From Trogon surrucura (lineage: Eukaryota > Chordata > Aves > Trogoniformes > Trogonidae), in assembly GCA_020746105.1 (NCBI GenBank), contig CM036622.1, positions 38,107,477 to 38,171,476 on the forward strand: a DNA stretch of 64,000 nucleotides. Direction: 5' to 3'. The position numbers and the translations under genes are program-made. The first letter of the stretch is position 1; the number at the start of each line of letters is the position of its first letter. The notes under the pieces were generated by a model. It saw nothing but the letters and a program-made list of their open reading frames with translations, did not search any database and was not told the origin of the DNA. Below, piece by piece: positions 43,301-54,508 of this stretch.

Positions 43301-46300
43301 CAGCAAAGGAGAGATTCATCTGTTTCCAAAATTACCCAGAGCAGAAGCAGCCAGTCCAAGACTCCTCCATTAACACAGCAGAGACAGCTGAAAAAATCCA
43401 GTGGAATAGTCTCCAGAAAAATCAATGTGGATTAGAGTACTTCTGATAATGAATGATTTAGGCATGTAAATGCACAGTATGCAACAGCAGTATGAATGTC
43501 ATATTGAAAATACTAACAAAAAATATGCCACAAAAATACGTGAAGCAGTACAATGGATTTAATAGTGTGGCCCTCATACTTGTTAATGAAACTTCACTTT
43601 TAAAAGAGTTTGCTGGCAAAAAATATAAAGTATGGTTACATAAAAATAAGCACATCCAGTTTTCACATGTATTTATTCTTCCAGATAGACATATTTACTC
43701 TAAACAGCAGGAAAAAAATGCAAGCAGAACACTCATTTAAATGGCAGAAAACTAGCAGAAGATGCTAATATGACCTTAGTGTAGCATGTCAAGTGTCACT
43801 GCCACCAGCTTCCTAGTCATTTTAAGAACAATCTGCTAAGACAATTAATTACATAGCTTAAAAGATTAGGTCAACAGTGTCAAATACGAGAACATGAACT
43901 TGAAATTTAGCCTTTTAAAAATATGTGCTGTCTATTTAAATGTCTACATCAGTTAGTGAAAGAATAGCAAGTTTCAGACTTTATAAGTTATGTCTCTGGA
44001 GTGGCAGCGGTTTTACTTTCCCCTAAAAGAAACCCAAACATAGCAATTAAAAAGGCTGACAGAATCCCCTGGCTGAGAGAACAGATATACTTGCAGCCTG
44101 TTAACATAAGGTCTACTTCGGGGGCGGGGGGGGGGTTGGTTTGCTTGTTGGGAGGTTTTTCGTGTGATTTGTTTCTGTGGTTTTGATGTTTTCTTTTAAA
44201 TTCCTCTCAACCTGTAAAGCTCTCCTTGGATATAGCCTGGTACATGCCAAAGCATTAACTCAGGCACCTCTTCAACAGGCATCCCCTTTGGTGGTTCCAC
44301 TCCCCTCCCCATTTCATGCACTCTTAAAACCACTCCAAAAAGGGAAGGACTGGCTGAGACAGAAATCCACTGGCACATGCAGGGAGCAGACAAGGACAAG
44401 CAGAACCAACAAAACAAACGCTCCTCTTCAGAAGATGCACATTAAGAGGCACCAGACAAAACTCACTGCTTCTATTTCAAGAACCAAGAAGGAAGATCAT
44501 TTGCACAATGCACTGATGGGTAAGCCTGAAGCTTTCACCTACAAAAAGAGTATTTTTTTTTTACTGCCTTGCAAAAGTCAGTATGATATCTGCCTCCACT
44601 AAGTTAAGTCTCCCATTTATGTTGCTCTCCTGACATGTTATTCACCAACACCTCACTTAAGGGCTTCTTTACTATGGAAAGAAGGATCCACAAGGTGGTA
44701 ATACCTGAAGGTGGTGTGTGCAGTGTCAACAAGACACAACTTATACTCAAAAGATTTTATTTTTTTTTGGCAGAAGTAGACTGCTTGACTTTCATCCCTG
44801 AAGCTCAGATTTAGCTGGCCTTGCTTGCGTACGTTTGGTAATAGATGCAATGCAGTTGAGCTGTAATTTATTTTCACTTGCTTTAGTCAAATTAATTGTC
44901 AATCTACTAAAATTCAAAGTGTATCAGAAATGTTACAGTAAAAGAAAAAAATAAAATCAAGAAGTCCTCACTTAAACATAAGGACATTAGAGCCATGGTA
45001 AGGAATGAATTTTTGACTAAACTGGTAACAAGGCTAAGAATTACAGATCTTCCCATATGTGGCAGATCTGTGTTGAAGTTGGAAAGACACACTGAACATG
45101 ACTGCTAAGTCACATCTTGAATACTTTTATTTTAAATAAAGTACTTCACCAAGAAGCACTCTTAACAGTGATGTTGCACGCTATTAAAAAAAAAAAATTA
45201 AACTAGCAGTGTCAGCTTTTCAATATTGCTCAACTGCCCGTAATTAAGTCTAAAACCATGAGTATACTTACTTGTAAGCTTGTTGTGACTCAGAACCAGC
45301 TGTGTGATATGAGACAATGTAACTGCAAATGAAGAGAGAAAGAAGTTAGTTTATGGGCATGGCAACTGAGAGCTTGCAGCTGAAAAAAAGAGACAAGTTA
45401 TTCTTTGTGCTCCAGTAACTCCAGATTCACATGCACTGCCACAATGAATAAGACAAGCTGAAGACTTCAGGACATATCCAGCCACTCCTCTGCCCCTTTT
45501 CTTCACATGTTGGTAACTGCATCAAACACGACTTACGCAGTAAGTACCAGTGCCTTCCAGCAGATGTCTGGTTCTGACCACGCAAACATTTTTCTCATTT
45601 CCACCCTTTGAATTCTTCCCAAGGTAAACCTGATAGGTACTCCAACAGTTATCCCTACAAAATACGTGCTACACAAGCAATTACATTTCCACTTGTTCCA
45701 ATTATCAAGTCGCTGCCAGATTTAAGTCCTGAGCACCAAAAGTTGTGTTCACAACCTCGCCTCCATGAAGCACCATAGCAGATTAGCATCACTGTTGCAC
45801 AGTGACTTGCCAGGTGACAACATGCAATATTTACTCAAATTAATTGAATCATCTGATTGATCGAAGCCACTCAGATTTCATTGTACTGAACAAAGGAGTG
45901 TGGGCCACAGGGCAGCTACAGATTCTGGCACTCCCCCTACACTTTTTCGTCCTTTACATTTCTCCTTGCCTACTTCCACCCTCCACACCGGAAGCTCCAC
46001 AGCCCACAACTGATAACGGTATCTGATCAGAAAAATATACTAAACAGTCAGAGGAGAAACTTGCATCCTGAAGCAGTTCTCATGCATCCTACCCCTTCCT
46101 GTACAAAGTTTGTTGTATTTCATTGGAACTAGAAAAAAATAAGAGATTTTTTTTCCTCCTCTACACGTTTTCCTTACTTTCAGTGTAGCCTCTTCAAAAC
46201 GGCTCTGGAAGCTACCTTGCTGCTGCTCCTGGGTGCTGAGTACTTTTCCTGCCTGAAGGACAGCTGTAATGCTACATCATTCACTCCTCGGAGTTTTTCT

Positions 46301-49300
46301 CAAGCAATAAATACCACTAATGTTAGCCCAGAGACAGCCCATAGGGCTCTTGTTGCCTTAGAGAACAAAGGCACCTTGGCAAGCACATGTAAAAACTGAC
46401 CACGTCAATATTTTGTAAATTGCAAGTTGAAGGAAACAGTTTGGAGAGTTTTTGCTTCCTGATGTAGTAATCAGTTTCAGCTAAGACTCTGAAGCTCATG
46501 ACTTGCCACCAGGAAATAGAACCTTAGCAGGATGAAAGCAGCCACTCAAAGGCAGAAACTGATCAGAAAATTCAGTTAAAAAAAAAAACCAAAACACAGA
46601 AGAGCCACCCCAAACAAACAAAACACCCAAATACATCACAGTTCCCGGTAAAATTGCCGGTTGTGGAGGATGGAAAAGTAGGGAGGAGAAAGGAAGAAAC
46701 TGTGTACCCACCCTAAACTTCTCCTGAAGTATGAGCGCTCTAAGTACTGCCTGCACCAGCTCATAAAACACAAGGACAGAGAAAGAAGCCCACAGAAAGC
46801 CTGTAAAGAGTACTTTAGAAAAAACAGCACTGAAGGGCAGACAAGAACAAAAGCTTAGAACTCTTTGTGAAGGCTGTAGAATGTAAAAGGCACATCAGTA
46901 TCTGAACCATAAGCAACCGTGTAACACTATTAACTACTTACACAGGTAGCTAATTACAGGAGTGCAATTTACACGAAAAAAAGAGAGAGGATGCTGGAGA
47001 TCATTACTAGCTTGTGAACAAATGCCTGAGTGCTCCTTATACATGTATTTCTCGTTTCATACGCTTTAACAGATGTGACAACCAGCAAAAGTCAGTATTT
47101 CATGGGTCACTGATATCCAAAGTCTGACCAGTAAGAACACAATTACCAGAAGGTCAACCCTACCAGTTGGCATCCTCAGAGAAGTGCTCTCGTGTGACAT
47201 CTCCAGCTCCAAGGCAAGTCAATCTAGATCAGACCCAGATCCAAACTGACATCACCAATGACAGGAGAAAACATTTCTTCCCACATTTAAGAAACCAGTC
47301 ATTCTGAAGCTCTGAGGCTTTCCCCAGACTCATCAGCATCAAGAAGAAATCAGCACTGTTCTGTATTTAAAGAGAAACAATGATTTTCCTACCAGAGGAG
47401 TTACCTACTCTGCCCTGACCCATTTCCTCCCACCATACAAGAAGAACAATGGATACCTTCAGCATTCCAACAAAAACATCTCGTGTGCCTACCCAGTAAC
47501 GTCCTCCTGTCCGTAACGGCCTCTTTGCCCTCATAAGCCAATACAGGTAAGGTCCAGTTAGTCAAGTAGTATCTTCCCCAAACCTCAAATGTTGAAATAA
47601 ACCCTAGGTTATCAAAAGGCAGGAAAAAGCACACAACACATACCAAAGACTTCCAGCCAGCTTTGTACTCTTGGTCCCTCTCACAGTGGGAGTGCTGAAG
47701 ACTGGCTACATCACTGCCTTTCCACATCACCACGGCTGTGTCAGGCAGCTCTGTGCATGAAGGACCTGCAAGAGTGCCTTGAAGGCTGAAGTGTGGAACA
47801 CTACAACGAGGACAGCTCTGGCTGCTGGCACCAGAACCAGAAAATGGCATTCCAGCTTTGTCCTTGAATATTTGGGGTACAGGAACATTTCACAATTTTT
47901 CCTTTGCACCTGCACCTTGCACTGGGAAGTAAAGATTTTGGTTTTCTGAAAAAGCAAATTTAAAAAAAAATCCATTACTATTTTTTGATACTACACAAAG
48001 TTGTGTCCACTTCACTTCAAGTTTTGTTTTTAAAGCAGAGAAGAGGAACTAAAGTGGCAGAACAAGACCAGCTGCCAGCACCTCACCTCCACACTACACA
48101 ACAGCTCACCATAAGCACAACGGACAACTGGACTCGAAACAGGTGGGACTCTTGCATCACTGCTACCGGGCAAAGGTCTGCAACACCCACACTGAGCTGC
48201 AGGTACAGGGACTGCAAAGTCAAATCGGGCAGCCATGCATGCACAGAGCAAGCTCTAAGAACTTTCACTCCATTTCTTTTTTTCCTTTGAAGCTGATGCT
48301 TTCTTTGGTTTATTAAAGCAGAACAAAGACAGAAGCTGTTGCCACACTTCTGTGGCCTTGACCAGTTCATTCCGGTTTTGCATAGAGCTCTTCCAGTTTC
48401 AGGACAGAATCTAAAATTCAGATAACCTGTTCTTTCCTCTGTTGGAGTCCATAATGAACTTCACATTAAAACCAGCCATCCCCACTACGTGTTTTTCAAT
48501 AAGCAGCTAGCCTGACTTGAGAAACTACATGAGGAAAGGTTCAAATCCACCAAAAACAATAGGCCTTTCTCAACTATTTTTTTGGCTATTAATCACCTCT
48601 TCTGCGAAGGGGATATGACTTCCATGAATGATTACTTGCTAACACAAAGGCTAGACGTGTCCAAAGTTATCAAAACCAAAGAAACTCCTTAAGGTTGTGA
48701 TAAGGCAGTAGTCCTGACCTCTCCTCACCTCCCACAAAATGAAACATCCACTTAAAGCATACAAATCAGAATAACTCAGAGAAACTAAAAGAAGTGTCCA
48801 GGATTTTCTGTCTCTATTGTCAAGATGGAATTCAACATTTAAAAAAGAAACATACCAAATTATAAATATAACTCCTGCAAGAAGCCAGCTTATGAGGAGA
48901 CACCACTTGTACACAACTTATTTGTGCCCCAGAAGTATAAAGCCACTAAACTACCCTAAGTGCTGGACAGCAGGACAAATGCAACTGCCTGCTCTGGACC
49001 ACTCACAAACTGAACTAAGAAGCAAAAGACTAAGAAAAGGAAGTGTTTTACTAACAGAGAACCAAGACAGATCCTGATCTAATCCATGTGTACACAGGGT
49101 GAACCTTTCCCAGGATGCTTTCCTCACTTCTGTACATAGGAGGCAAGGATTACTACTCAAGGGCAATTAAGCTTTGGGGCTGCAGACTTGGGTCTTCTAA
49201 ACATCAAATTCCTGCTGAATTTAAATATCATTAAGTTCTGTGCACAGACAATTTTCAAAGGTAACCCTGCTGACTAAACCGTTAAGCTCTGGGTACTGCC

Positions 49301-52300
49301 GACCTTTAGCAACACAAGCTTACAAGCATTATTCTCTCTACTCCCTCTCCATATTTGTCACAACGCTGTCTTCTTCAACCAAGTCTGTTTTCAGAATGAT
49401 TTCTTCTCACATGTCTATTCAGAATAGAACGAAGTCCCAACATCAAAAATTTCACGGCCAAAATCCCTAGACCAAAGATATTTCAATCTGGATTTAACTG
49501 CTTTAATCTGATGGAAGCCTAGACACCTTGTTCGAATCTCAGGCAATCCTGATGCACGACAAAGAATTCCACTGCATCTTTGACCGACCAAGCAGGTTGA
49601 TATCCCCCAGAGGAACAAAAAAAAGGTAACATTCTGATATTGTTTTGAAAAGAACAAAGATTTAGGCATCAGTGCTCTGGACCACTTCCAGTAGCATTTT
49701 AGCCCCAGGCAGACAAAAAGACTTTCAATCTTGAAAGGTCCACCAGGTGATGCCACCAGAGGAGCTCCCAGGCACTAACCAGCAGCTCGTTGGGGACTGC
49801 AGACCTCAGATGCCTTGTTAACATCACAGTAATTAGCACACAGGGGTGATAAGTCATTTTTATTTCAATAATGCACCAAATATCCACACAGAAGTTGGGA
49901 CGGTAAGGATACTACTAGCCTCGATTTTTATTTGCATATTAATTACAAATTCTCATTATGGTCCCACTATTAGTTCAAGATGGAGTGGTTCGACAGAAAA
50001 AACCAAAAACACTTAAGCACTTCACTTCTGGCCATAATATCAAGCCTTTTCATATACTGCTGCCATGCACTTCAAGTCAGCTTTCCATAAAATATTCAGA
50101 TGACAAGACCTGAACTTTTTTTTAAAAAAAGAAAAAAAAACAACACCCCAACAACCCAAAACAGGAAGACTCCAGAGACCTTGCTGAACCAAGATAAGAC
50201 ATTTTCTGTCCCACTGGAGGAAGTTAATGCAGGATGAGCATTACAGTATCATACAAAGCAACTTAGTAACCTGCCCCTCCATCTTCTGTGCTTTGGTTAT
50301 TTTGGGAGACGATTCTATCAACACTAACTTTCTGATAAATAATTCAAGGCATGTTAACTCCTACCACACAAGCACATAGTTTATGTAAAATGCAAATAGC
50401 TCACAGATGGAATGATAATGAGAGCAGATTTACACTTTGAGTAAATAGGATTTCATCCAATATTCCTTTTTTGAAAACAAGACTACAGAATGGCAGATGT
50501 CTCAAGTTATCTGGGAAAAATAATTCCTTAATTCATAGCCTCCCCATATCAATCACTTAAAAAGACAAATTAGTTTAAAAACTGGTCCCTACTCCAAGAA
50601 CAACTCCATAGTTGTTGATGGCTTTTTAAAGTCCTACCAACAAATGCTCTAACCATCAGGCTAGGGTAAAGGCACATCACGTCCTACTTACTGAACTCCA
50701 TTGATCACCTCACAGGACAACCATTAATGCTCTCTACCATTACTTGGTCATACGTGGTGCCTTGTAAACTTATATAGTCTATTTATCTTATAACATGGAA
50801 TTAAAAGAAACCCACACATTAAAATACTTCCATAGGGCAAGGCGTTTTTTTAAACTATTCATATATGGACAAACAACTACAGTATAGATGTGCTCACAAA
50901 TGGCAAAACATTTATCACACACTAGAGTAATAAGGAAAGCCTTTAAAGTTCAAAACTGCTTCACACAGTCTTTGCATTACTATGGTGAGCTGAAGCAGTG
51001 AACACCTAGTTCAAGGGATATCTTTAGTCTCAAATGAAATCCATTTTCTACAGAACAGCATTGAAAAGAGTCTTCTAGCATTACATTTCTGAAAGCCTTG
51101 AAAACTCAGATTCTCTAAAGGCCTGTAACACAACTGTAGTTTGTACTTTAAGTCATTAGAAGAAAACACAGAAGTGCCCGGATTCGAGGAATATCCCAAA
51201 AATAGAGCTCAACTTGTAATGACATTAATGAACTCCCGAGTAAGCAGTGGTGAATTAAGAAAGTTTAAACACAAGTCCACTAGCCACTCTGCAGCCAGTA
51301 CTCAAATACACAGTGGGACAACGCTTGGTCCTTTTCTTGAAGAATAACCAAGACTACAAGGAGCAGCTCACTTTAAGAGTGACTGGCCACTGTGAGAGGG
51401 GCATTCACAACCATCAAATAATTACACGGGACAAAATTCCTATCCGAGGCTACTGAACACAGTAACCTAGATGTATCCTCCAACCAAGTCCTTAAACCCC
51501 AAACAGCCAAAACCGTGGAAAACATCACCAAAACATTCCCTCCAATCATAACCTAAACTTACCCTTATCTATGATCATGTACTAGTGGTCCTCATTAAAG
51601 ATAAGATGCTGCAAAAGAACAGTCACCAGGAATGAATCATGATAGTAATTTTTAACAAAGATCTTCATCTCATGGAAAAATACCCCAAAGTTTCTGAAAA
51701 GGCAGAACACCCCACTGCACTAAAGGGAAGGCCCTAGATCAGGCTCAGAAGAGTTCTGAGAGCTAGAGAAACCCGAAACACCCAATCTATACAAGAGAAG
51801 ATCATCCATTAAAAGTCAGGTAACAGGGTTAGAAAACAAGCAAGTTAATTTTCTTAAACCATTACCTGAAATTCAGAGGTAATACCTATCAATTACTTTT
51901 TTAAAGGCATATTTGGAGGAAGTTACTCCGTCTCTAGATAGAAAGCAAATATCTCGATGATTTAAAAAAAGAACAAAACTAATTAAAACAAAACCAAAAC
52001 CAATCCACAACAGCAAACAGAAAGAAAAACCACACCACCCAACTTAAAACACCCTCTCTGTAAGAGTACAAAGTAACTGAAAAAGCAAGCTGGTCTCACT
52101 AACCAGAGACCAGCCATCAAACTTGCATCTCAAATCAGACAAGTGCCCAAATTCCCATACTAACTCAACTGACACAATGTGCACTAAGAGTATCTGCACA
52201 CAGACTTCTCTGATGCAGACTAGCTACAGTACCATAAGTCTACCCTTCATGTAAAGAGCTCCCTGCCAAACAAGCTTCAGATGCTTAAATAGCAACTTGA

Positions 52301-53897
52301 TATCAGGGACCACCTGTGGACCACAACTTCCCACACTGGGGTCCCTGGCCTTGCCTGCACAACAAAGCCAAAACAGTCTTTGCACAAGAAAAAGATTCTT
52401 TTACTTCAGCATTACTGATGTGCTTGACCACTACCCTTTTTCCCCACTGCCAGAAAGATCAAAGCTGACAAATTAATTGTGTCTTAGTAGTGATAACAGG
52501 CTCCCAGTTTACTTAACAAAAGCAACAGTACTCTGCTGCTGCTGCACTAGGTTACCTAAACTATTCAAATTAGTTCTCAAAATGGGTCTGTAGTTAATGC
52601 GATCTAAACACTACTTTGTCTCAAAAAATTGTTCAGCCAATAGAAATACAGTGAAGCTTCCTATTTAACATGGACTCATACATACAGGCTTTATAAAGTA
52701 ACCTTCCTGAAATCCCACCCACAACTCAGAAGCAGCACAAGAATCTGTGAACGATGAAGATTAAAGTACAGAAACTGGTTCTGCAAAACTGTACTTAACT
52801 CTTTATCCTTTGCTGATGTGACTCAAGATACTCTTACCTGCCCTGAACTCTGCAGACAATGGTGAGCTGGTAGTGAGCCACACATTTTCGTGAATGCGTT
52901 TCCATCATGCAAGAAGAGTTACATACATTTACTGCTGGTTGCTATCAGGTTTAACAAACCCATTAAAGAACTAAACTATGATATGGCTAGAGTTTCGAGT
53001 ATATTGGTTGTTTGGGATTTTGCTTTTCTCTCCTGACATCATGCATTCAGGAAAATTTCAGGTCATGGCAGATTACAGCCAGTCACAACTTTAACTCACA
53101 GCCTGTCAGCTGTACCACGACATCAGCCATACTGTATCTCTCAGCCAAAGCAAAAGGCAAAGTTACCCGCCTTGGTTTTCATCGGTACGTTCTCCAGTAA
53201 CAACACACTGACACAGTTCTCCAGGCTTGTGTAGTCATGAAGCACCCAGCATTACGCTACTGTTGTATCAGTCACGCAGCCTTACTTTACTTGCCTTCAG
53301 AGCCAGCCACGCGCAGCTCCAGGCTAGCGTGAACCGACCCCTTTAAAAACCAGCAGAGACGCTGCCCGGCCGGGGCTTTGGCCTCGCTATCAGGGAGGGG
53401 CACGGGCAGGGCCGGGATGACAGCAGCGGCAGTGGGGGAGCGCCGCGGGCTGCAGGGTCCCAGGGGCCGGGAGGGAGCCCCGGCTGCCCACGCCGGTCCC
53501 GCCGGTGCAGCGGCGCAGGGGCTCTCCCGAACACACTCACGGCTCGCTCCGGGAGCTGGAAGTGGCACCTTTCCCCCGCCCACGAACCCCTCCCCAAGCT
53601 CCCGACGCCCAAAGTTTCAGGACAGCCCCGGCACGGAAGGGGCTCCGGTCGCTCCATCCCTGCAGCCGCCGCCGAGGGGCCGGGGGGGGCAGCCGGCAGC
53701 GGAGCCCCGCCGCGCCCCAGCGCTGCCGACTCGGCCCGGGACAAATAAGGAAGTTTCCGCGCTTTCCCCGCCCGCCGCCGGTACCTACAGAGGCCGGGCA
53801 CGTCCAACATGTTGGAGATGCTGCGGTCGCACATGTCCACCTCGGGCTGGTTCTTCTCCCTGCTCTCCTCCACGATTTTCTTCAGGGACTTCGACAT
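10053..53897 (-). CDS. RSU1: RSU1, Ras suppressor protein 1 (7 coding exons, C-terminal exon outside window)
   Basis: RSU1 is a cytoplasmic leucine-rich-repeat protein that binds the LIM5 domain of PINCH1 and joins the ILK-PINCH-parvin complex at focal adhesions. It was first found as a suppressor of Ras transformation. Minus-strand exons 53789-53897, 45272-45322, 31321-31441, 26273-26391, 24665-24747, 24283-24397 and 10053-10185 join in frame without a stop. They give 243 residues plus two bases of a Tyr codon. The protein starts [20 protein letters not shown]. From about residue 42 to 200 it carries repeated LxxLxLxxN units (for example [36 protein letters not shown]), followed by the conserved cap ending IRSETYK. 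From memory the human protein is 277 residues and identical over most of this length, so about 33 C-terminal residues are missing. They should lie left of base 1, as I found no match in 1-10052. Identification is near certain. Confidence 0.97.
10708..10779 (+). mobile_element. Short CR1 3'-end fragment
   Basis: TACTAGATGATCTTTAGAGG, then TCCCTTCCAGTCCCTAACA and TTCTGTGATTTTATGATTCT, form the extreme 3' end of a CR1 element. Confidence 0.85.
11190..11209. repeat. (CA)n microsatellite
   Basis: About ten CA units, pure, inside an RSU1 intron. Confidence 0.95.
11360..11770. promoter_or_regulatory. Isolated CpG-rich patch in an RSU1 intron
   Basis: The last 130 bases (11641-11770) alone hold 11 CpG dinucleotides and the preceding 300 about 11 more. 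The AT-rich sequence around holds very few. It has no repeat signature I recognise. It is followed by an octamer-like palindrome ATTTGCAAAT at 11801-11810. This could be an intragenic promoter or an enhancer-type island; function is inferred from composition only. Confidence 0.45.
13829..13873. repeat. Compound (ACTA)n / (GATA)n microsatellite
   Basis: Runs of AACT/ACTA units with one interruption pass into four GATA units. The tract lies in an RSU1 intron. Confidence 0.85.
14010..14024. repeat. Poly-T tract
   Basis: Fifteen T in a row, a homopolymer in an RSU1 intron. A 13-A run lies at 14585-14597. Confidence 0.95.
15911..15934. repeat. 12-bp perfect tandem repeat
   Basis: CAGAAATATTCA occurs twice without mismatch. 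Similar short two-copy repeats lie at 19762-19789 (14 bp), 27352-27371 (10 bp) and 36022-36051 (15 bp). All are intronic and probably replication slippage. Confidence 0.85.
18810..18847. repeat. (GGT)n followed by poly-T tract
   Basis: TTTGGTGGTGGTGG leads directly into about 27 T with one C interruption. It creates false low-complexity frames on both strands. Confidence 0.92.
20795..21020 (+). mobile_element. CR1 LINE 3' end
   Basis: The CR1 pattern GGATCTCAGGAAGCACTTGC, CTGCCCAGGGAAGTGGTGGA and GTCCCTGGAGGTGTTTAAGG leads to a terminal ATTCTGTGATTCTGTAA. It appears to be a different CR1 subfamily from the copy at 21.9 kb, by its GTGGCACTTAGTGCC segment. The two same-strand copies lie only about 0.9 kb apart. 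Confidence 0.88.
21897..22400 (+). mobile_element. CR1 LINE, 5'-truncated
   Basis: About 500 bp of CR1 3' sequence, including GAGCGAGTCCAGAGGAGGGC, AGGCTGCCCAGGGAAGCTGT and the end GATCTTTGAGGTTCCTTCCA followed by ATTCTATGATTCTA. A short open frame in the first half is reverse-transcriptase C-terminal remnant, not a host gene. Confidence 0.93.
24283..24397 (-). CDS. RSU1: RSU1 coding exon 6 (residues 162-199)
   Basis: A 115-bp exon with acceptor CACTCCTAG|TTG and donor CTA G|GTAAGA. It encodes [20 protein letters not shown] and then [18 protein letters not shown], the last two leucine-rich repeats. Splice phases join exactly to the neighbours. Confidence 0.96.
24398..24664 (-). other. RSU1 intron between coding exons 5 and 6 (267 bp)
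   Basis: A short GT-AG intron. No feature other than the splice signals was seen. Confidence 0.9.
24665..24747 (-). CDS. RSU1: RSU1 coding exon 5 (residues 134-161)
   Basis: An 83-bp exon with acceptor AATTTGCAG|CC and donor CAG ATA|GTAAGT. It encodes [20 protein letters not shown] and then KLTKLQI, one complete leucine-rich repeat. It appears identical to the mammalian sequence I recall. It is separated from exon 6 by an intron of only 267 bp. Confidence 0.96.
24748..26272 (-). other. RSU1 intron between coding exons 4 and 5
   Basis: A 1.5-kb intron with an A-rich/AAAAG tract at 25336-25368. Nothing else is recognised. Confidence 0.88.
25336..25368. repeat. A-rich tract with (AAAAG)n
   Basis: Seventeen A then AAAAG-type units ending AAAATGG. 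It could be a decayed retroelement tail, but no element body is recognisable upstream. Confidence 0.85.
26273..26391 (-). CDS. RSU1: RSU1 coding exon 4 (residues 94-133, LRR 3-4)
   Basis: A 119-bp exon with acceptor TTTACCTACAG|C and donor CTG A|GTAAGA. It encodes [20 protein letters not shown] and continues through the [18 protein letters not shown] stretch. This is the longer repeat that interrupts the regular 23-residue spacing in RSU1. The human residue at 122 is Ser in my recollection; here it is Asn. Confidence 0.96.
27747..28905 (+). mobile_element. Solo LTR of an avian endogenous retrovirus
   Basis: This 1,159-bp GC-rich block begins TGTATTGGGTTGGCCCGGCT and ends GGTCAAACCACGACA, so it has TG...CA ends. 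Its flanks are AGGGC (27742-27746) and AGGAC (28906-28910), a target-site duplication with one substitution. It contains a TATA-like CATATTTAAG at 27937-27946 and AATAAA at 28723-28728, which set the U3-R-U5 order on the plus strand. It matches from memory an LTR family common in bird genomes. There is no internal gag-pol-env or second LTR, so it is a solo LTR. It sits in an RSU1 intron, antisense to the gene. A 308-residue minus-strand open frame inside it is a by-product of high GC content. Confidence 0.85.
30019..30263 (-). mobile_element. CR1 LINE 3' end, minus orientation
   Basis: The plus strand reads GGTTGGAAGGGACCTCTAGA, then GATCATCTAGTTC, CTCTGGGCAGCCTGTGCC and AAGAAGTTTCTCCTCATG. 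This is the reverse complement of the CR1 3' region. It is inserted in the RSU1 intron in the same direction as the gene. Confidence 0.92.
31321..31441 (-). CDS. RSU1: RSU1 coding exon 3 (residues 54-93, LRR 1-3)
   Basis: A 121-bp exon with acceptor CTCCCACAG|CT and donor CTTGG|GTGCGT. It encodes [19 protein letters not shown] and continues through [19 protein letters not shown]. Differences from the human protein as I recall it are Thr54 (Met), Ala57 (Pro), Asp61 (Glu), Arg63 (Lys) and Ile65 (Leu). All sit in LRR surface or conservative positions. The donor has C at intron position 4, weaker than the other donors but within normal range. Confidence 0.95.
40623..40637. repeat. Poly-A tract
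   Basis: Fifteen A in a row in the long RSU1 intron between exons 2 and 3. Confidence 0.95.
44119..44135. repeat. G-rich tract
   Basis: CGGGGGCGGGGGGGGGG followed by TTGGTTTGCTTGTTGGGAGG. Four G-runs within about 40 bases meet a loose G-quadruplex pattern on the plus strand, the non-template strand for antisense transcription. Confidence 0.8.
45272..45322 (-). CDS. RSU1: RSU1 coding exon 2 (residues 37-53)
   Basis: A 51-bp exon with acceptor TTTGCAG|TT and donor ACA A|GTAAGT. It encodes [16 protein letters not shown], the first leucine-rich repeat. Its entry phase (2 bases) and exit phase (1 base) match exons 1 and 3. It is too short to stand out as an open frame and was found by its protein match to RSU1. 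Confidence 0.95.
45323..53788 (-). other. RSU1 first coding intron
   Basis: An 8.5-kb intron between exon 1 and exon 2. A-rich low-complexity patches lie near 50.1 and 52.0 kb. The 149-residue open frame at 47401-47850 minus and shorter frames show no homology I recognise. No interspersed repeat is clear. Confidence 0.78.
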
Positions 53898-53900
53898 GGT
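53789..53900 (-). CDS. RSU1: RSU1 coding exon 1 (residues 1-36, start codon)
   Basis: The ATG is at 53897-53895 on the minus strand in the context GACCATGT. Three UTR bases follow the acceptor AG at 53902-53901. The exon encodes [15 protein letters not shown] and continues through [15 protein letters not shown]. It ends CTC T before donor GTAGGT (phase 1). The split codon completes as Phe with the next exon. This is the N-terminal cap before the LRR array. The reading frame stays open through the flanking GC-rich DNA, which gives a spurious long frame. Confidence 0.96.
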
Positions 53901-54163
53901 CTGGGCGGGCCAGAAACGGACACCGTGAGGCGGGCGGGACGGGGGAAGGCAGGGAGCCGGCCGGGAAGGGGGCCGAAGGCAGCAAGCCTGTCCGCTCCGC
54001 CGGCTTAGAGCGGAGGGGAAGACAAGACAAGGCCAGACCCGACCCGCCCAGCCCAGCCCCCCCCCTCCCTGGCCCTGTTCCATCCCCCCCGCGCCCGCCC
54101 CGGCCCAGCGGGGCCCTGACCCAAACGCCGCCGCTTCCCGCCGGTGCCCACAGGACAACTCAC

Positions 54164-54250
54164 CGGGGGCGACTCGGGCGGGCGGCTCCCGGCGGCTGCA
54201 CGCGCCGGCCACACCCCGCCAAGCCCCGCCCCAGCCCACCAACACCCTCG
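54164..54250 (-). other. RSU1: RSU1 non-coding first exon (5' UTR), 5' limit approximate
   Basis: On the minus strand a strong donor (CCCCG|GTGAGTTG) ends at 54164. It pairs with an acceptor CCCAG|ACC three bases before the RSU1 ATG. The stretch between is a compact GC-rich intron of 263 bp (53901-54163). No ATG-initiated RSU1 sequence lies upstream of the acceptor, so this exon would be untranslated. The transcription start cannot be placed from sequence; the upper limit given is a guess inside the CpG island. The alternative is an unspliced leader running straight through to the ATG. Confidence 0.6.
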
Positions 54251-54508
54251 CGCGCAGGCGCGCTGCGACCCATCCCCTGAAAGCAGAGACGCTCCCCGCG
54301 CCTTCTAAGGTCGGGCCGCCCGCCCGAACGGCTCCACCCACGGCTGGAGGTGCGGGGCCAATCAGAGTGACCTCTCTGTAGAGACCCGATGACCATTGGC
54401 TGAAGGGACCAGAGGGAGGTTCGCCAGCCAATAAGCCCGCCCCAAAGGCAATAGGGCGGGCTTTAGCCCTCCAGCCGCTGGGGTTCCGCTCGGGCGAAGG
54501 ACGTCTTG

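Larger units (their letters stand above)
31442..45271 (-). other. RSU1 intron between coding exons 2 and 3
   Basis: A 13.8-kb intron notable for the absence of any clear interspersed repeat. It contains A-rich low-complexity stretches (about 33.9-34.0 kb and 40.6 kb) and a G-run at 44.12 kb. A 154-residue open frame at 33088-33552 plus and a 141-residue frame at 44177-44602 plus have no recognisable domain. I regard them as chance. Confidence 0.75.

Noticed and set aside
49525..49545. tRNA-like B box GTTCGAATCTC
   Set aside because: No matching A box, acceptor stem or anticodon arm could be built around it.
53378..54280. 300-residue plus-strand open frame in the CpG island
   Set aside because: Pro/Arg/Gly/Ala-rich low-complexity translation opposite the RSU1 first exons, typical of a CpG-island shadow; no domain.
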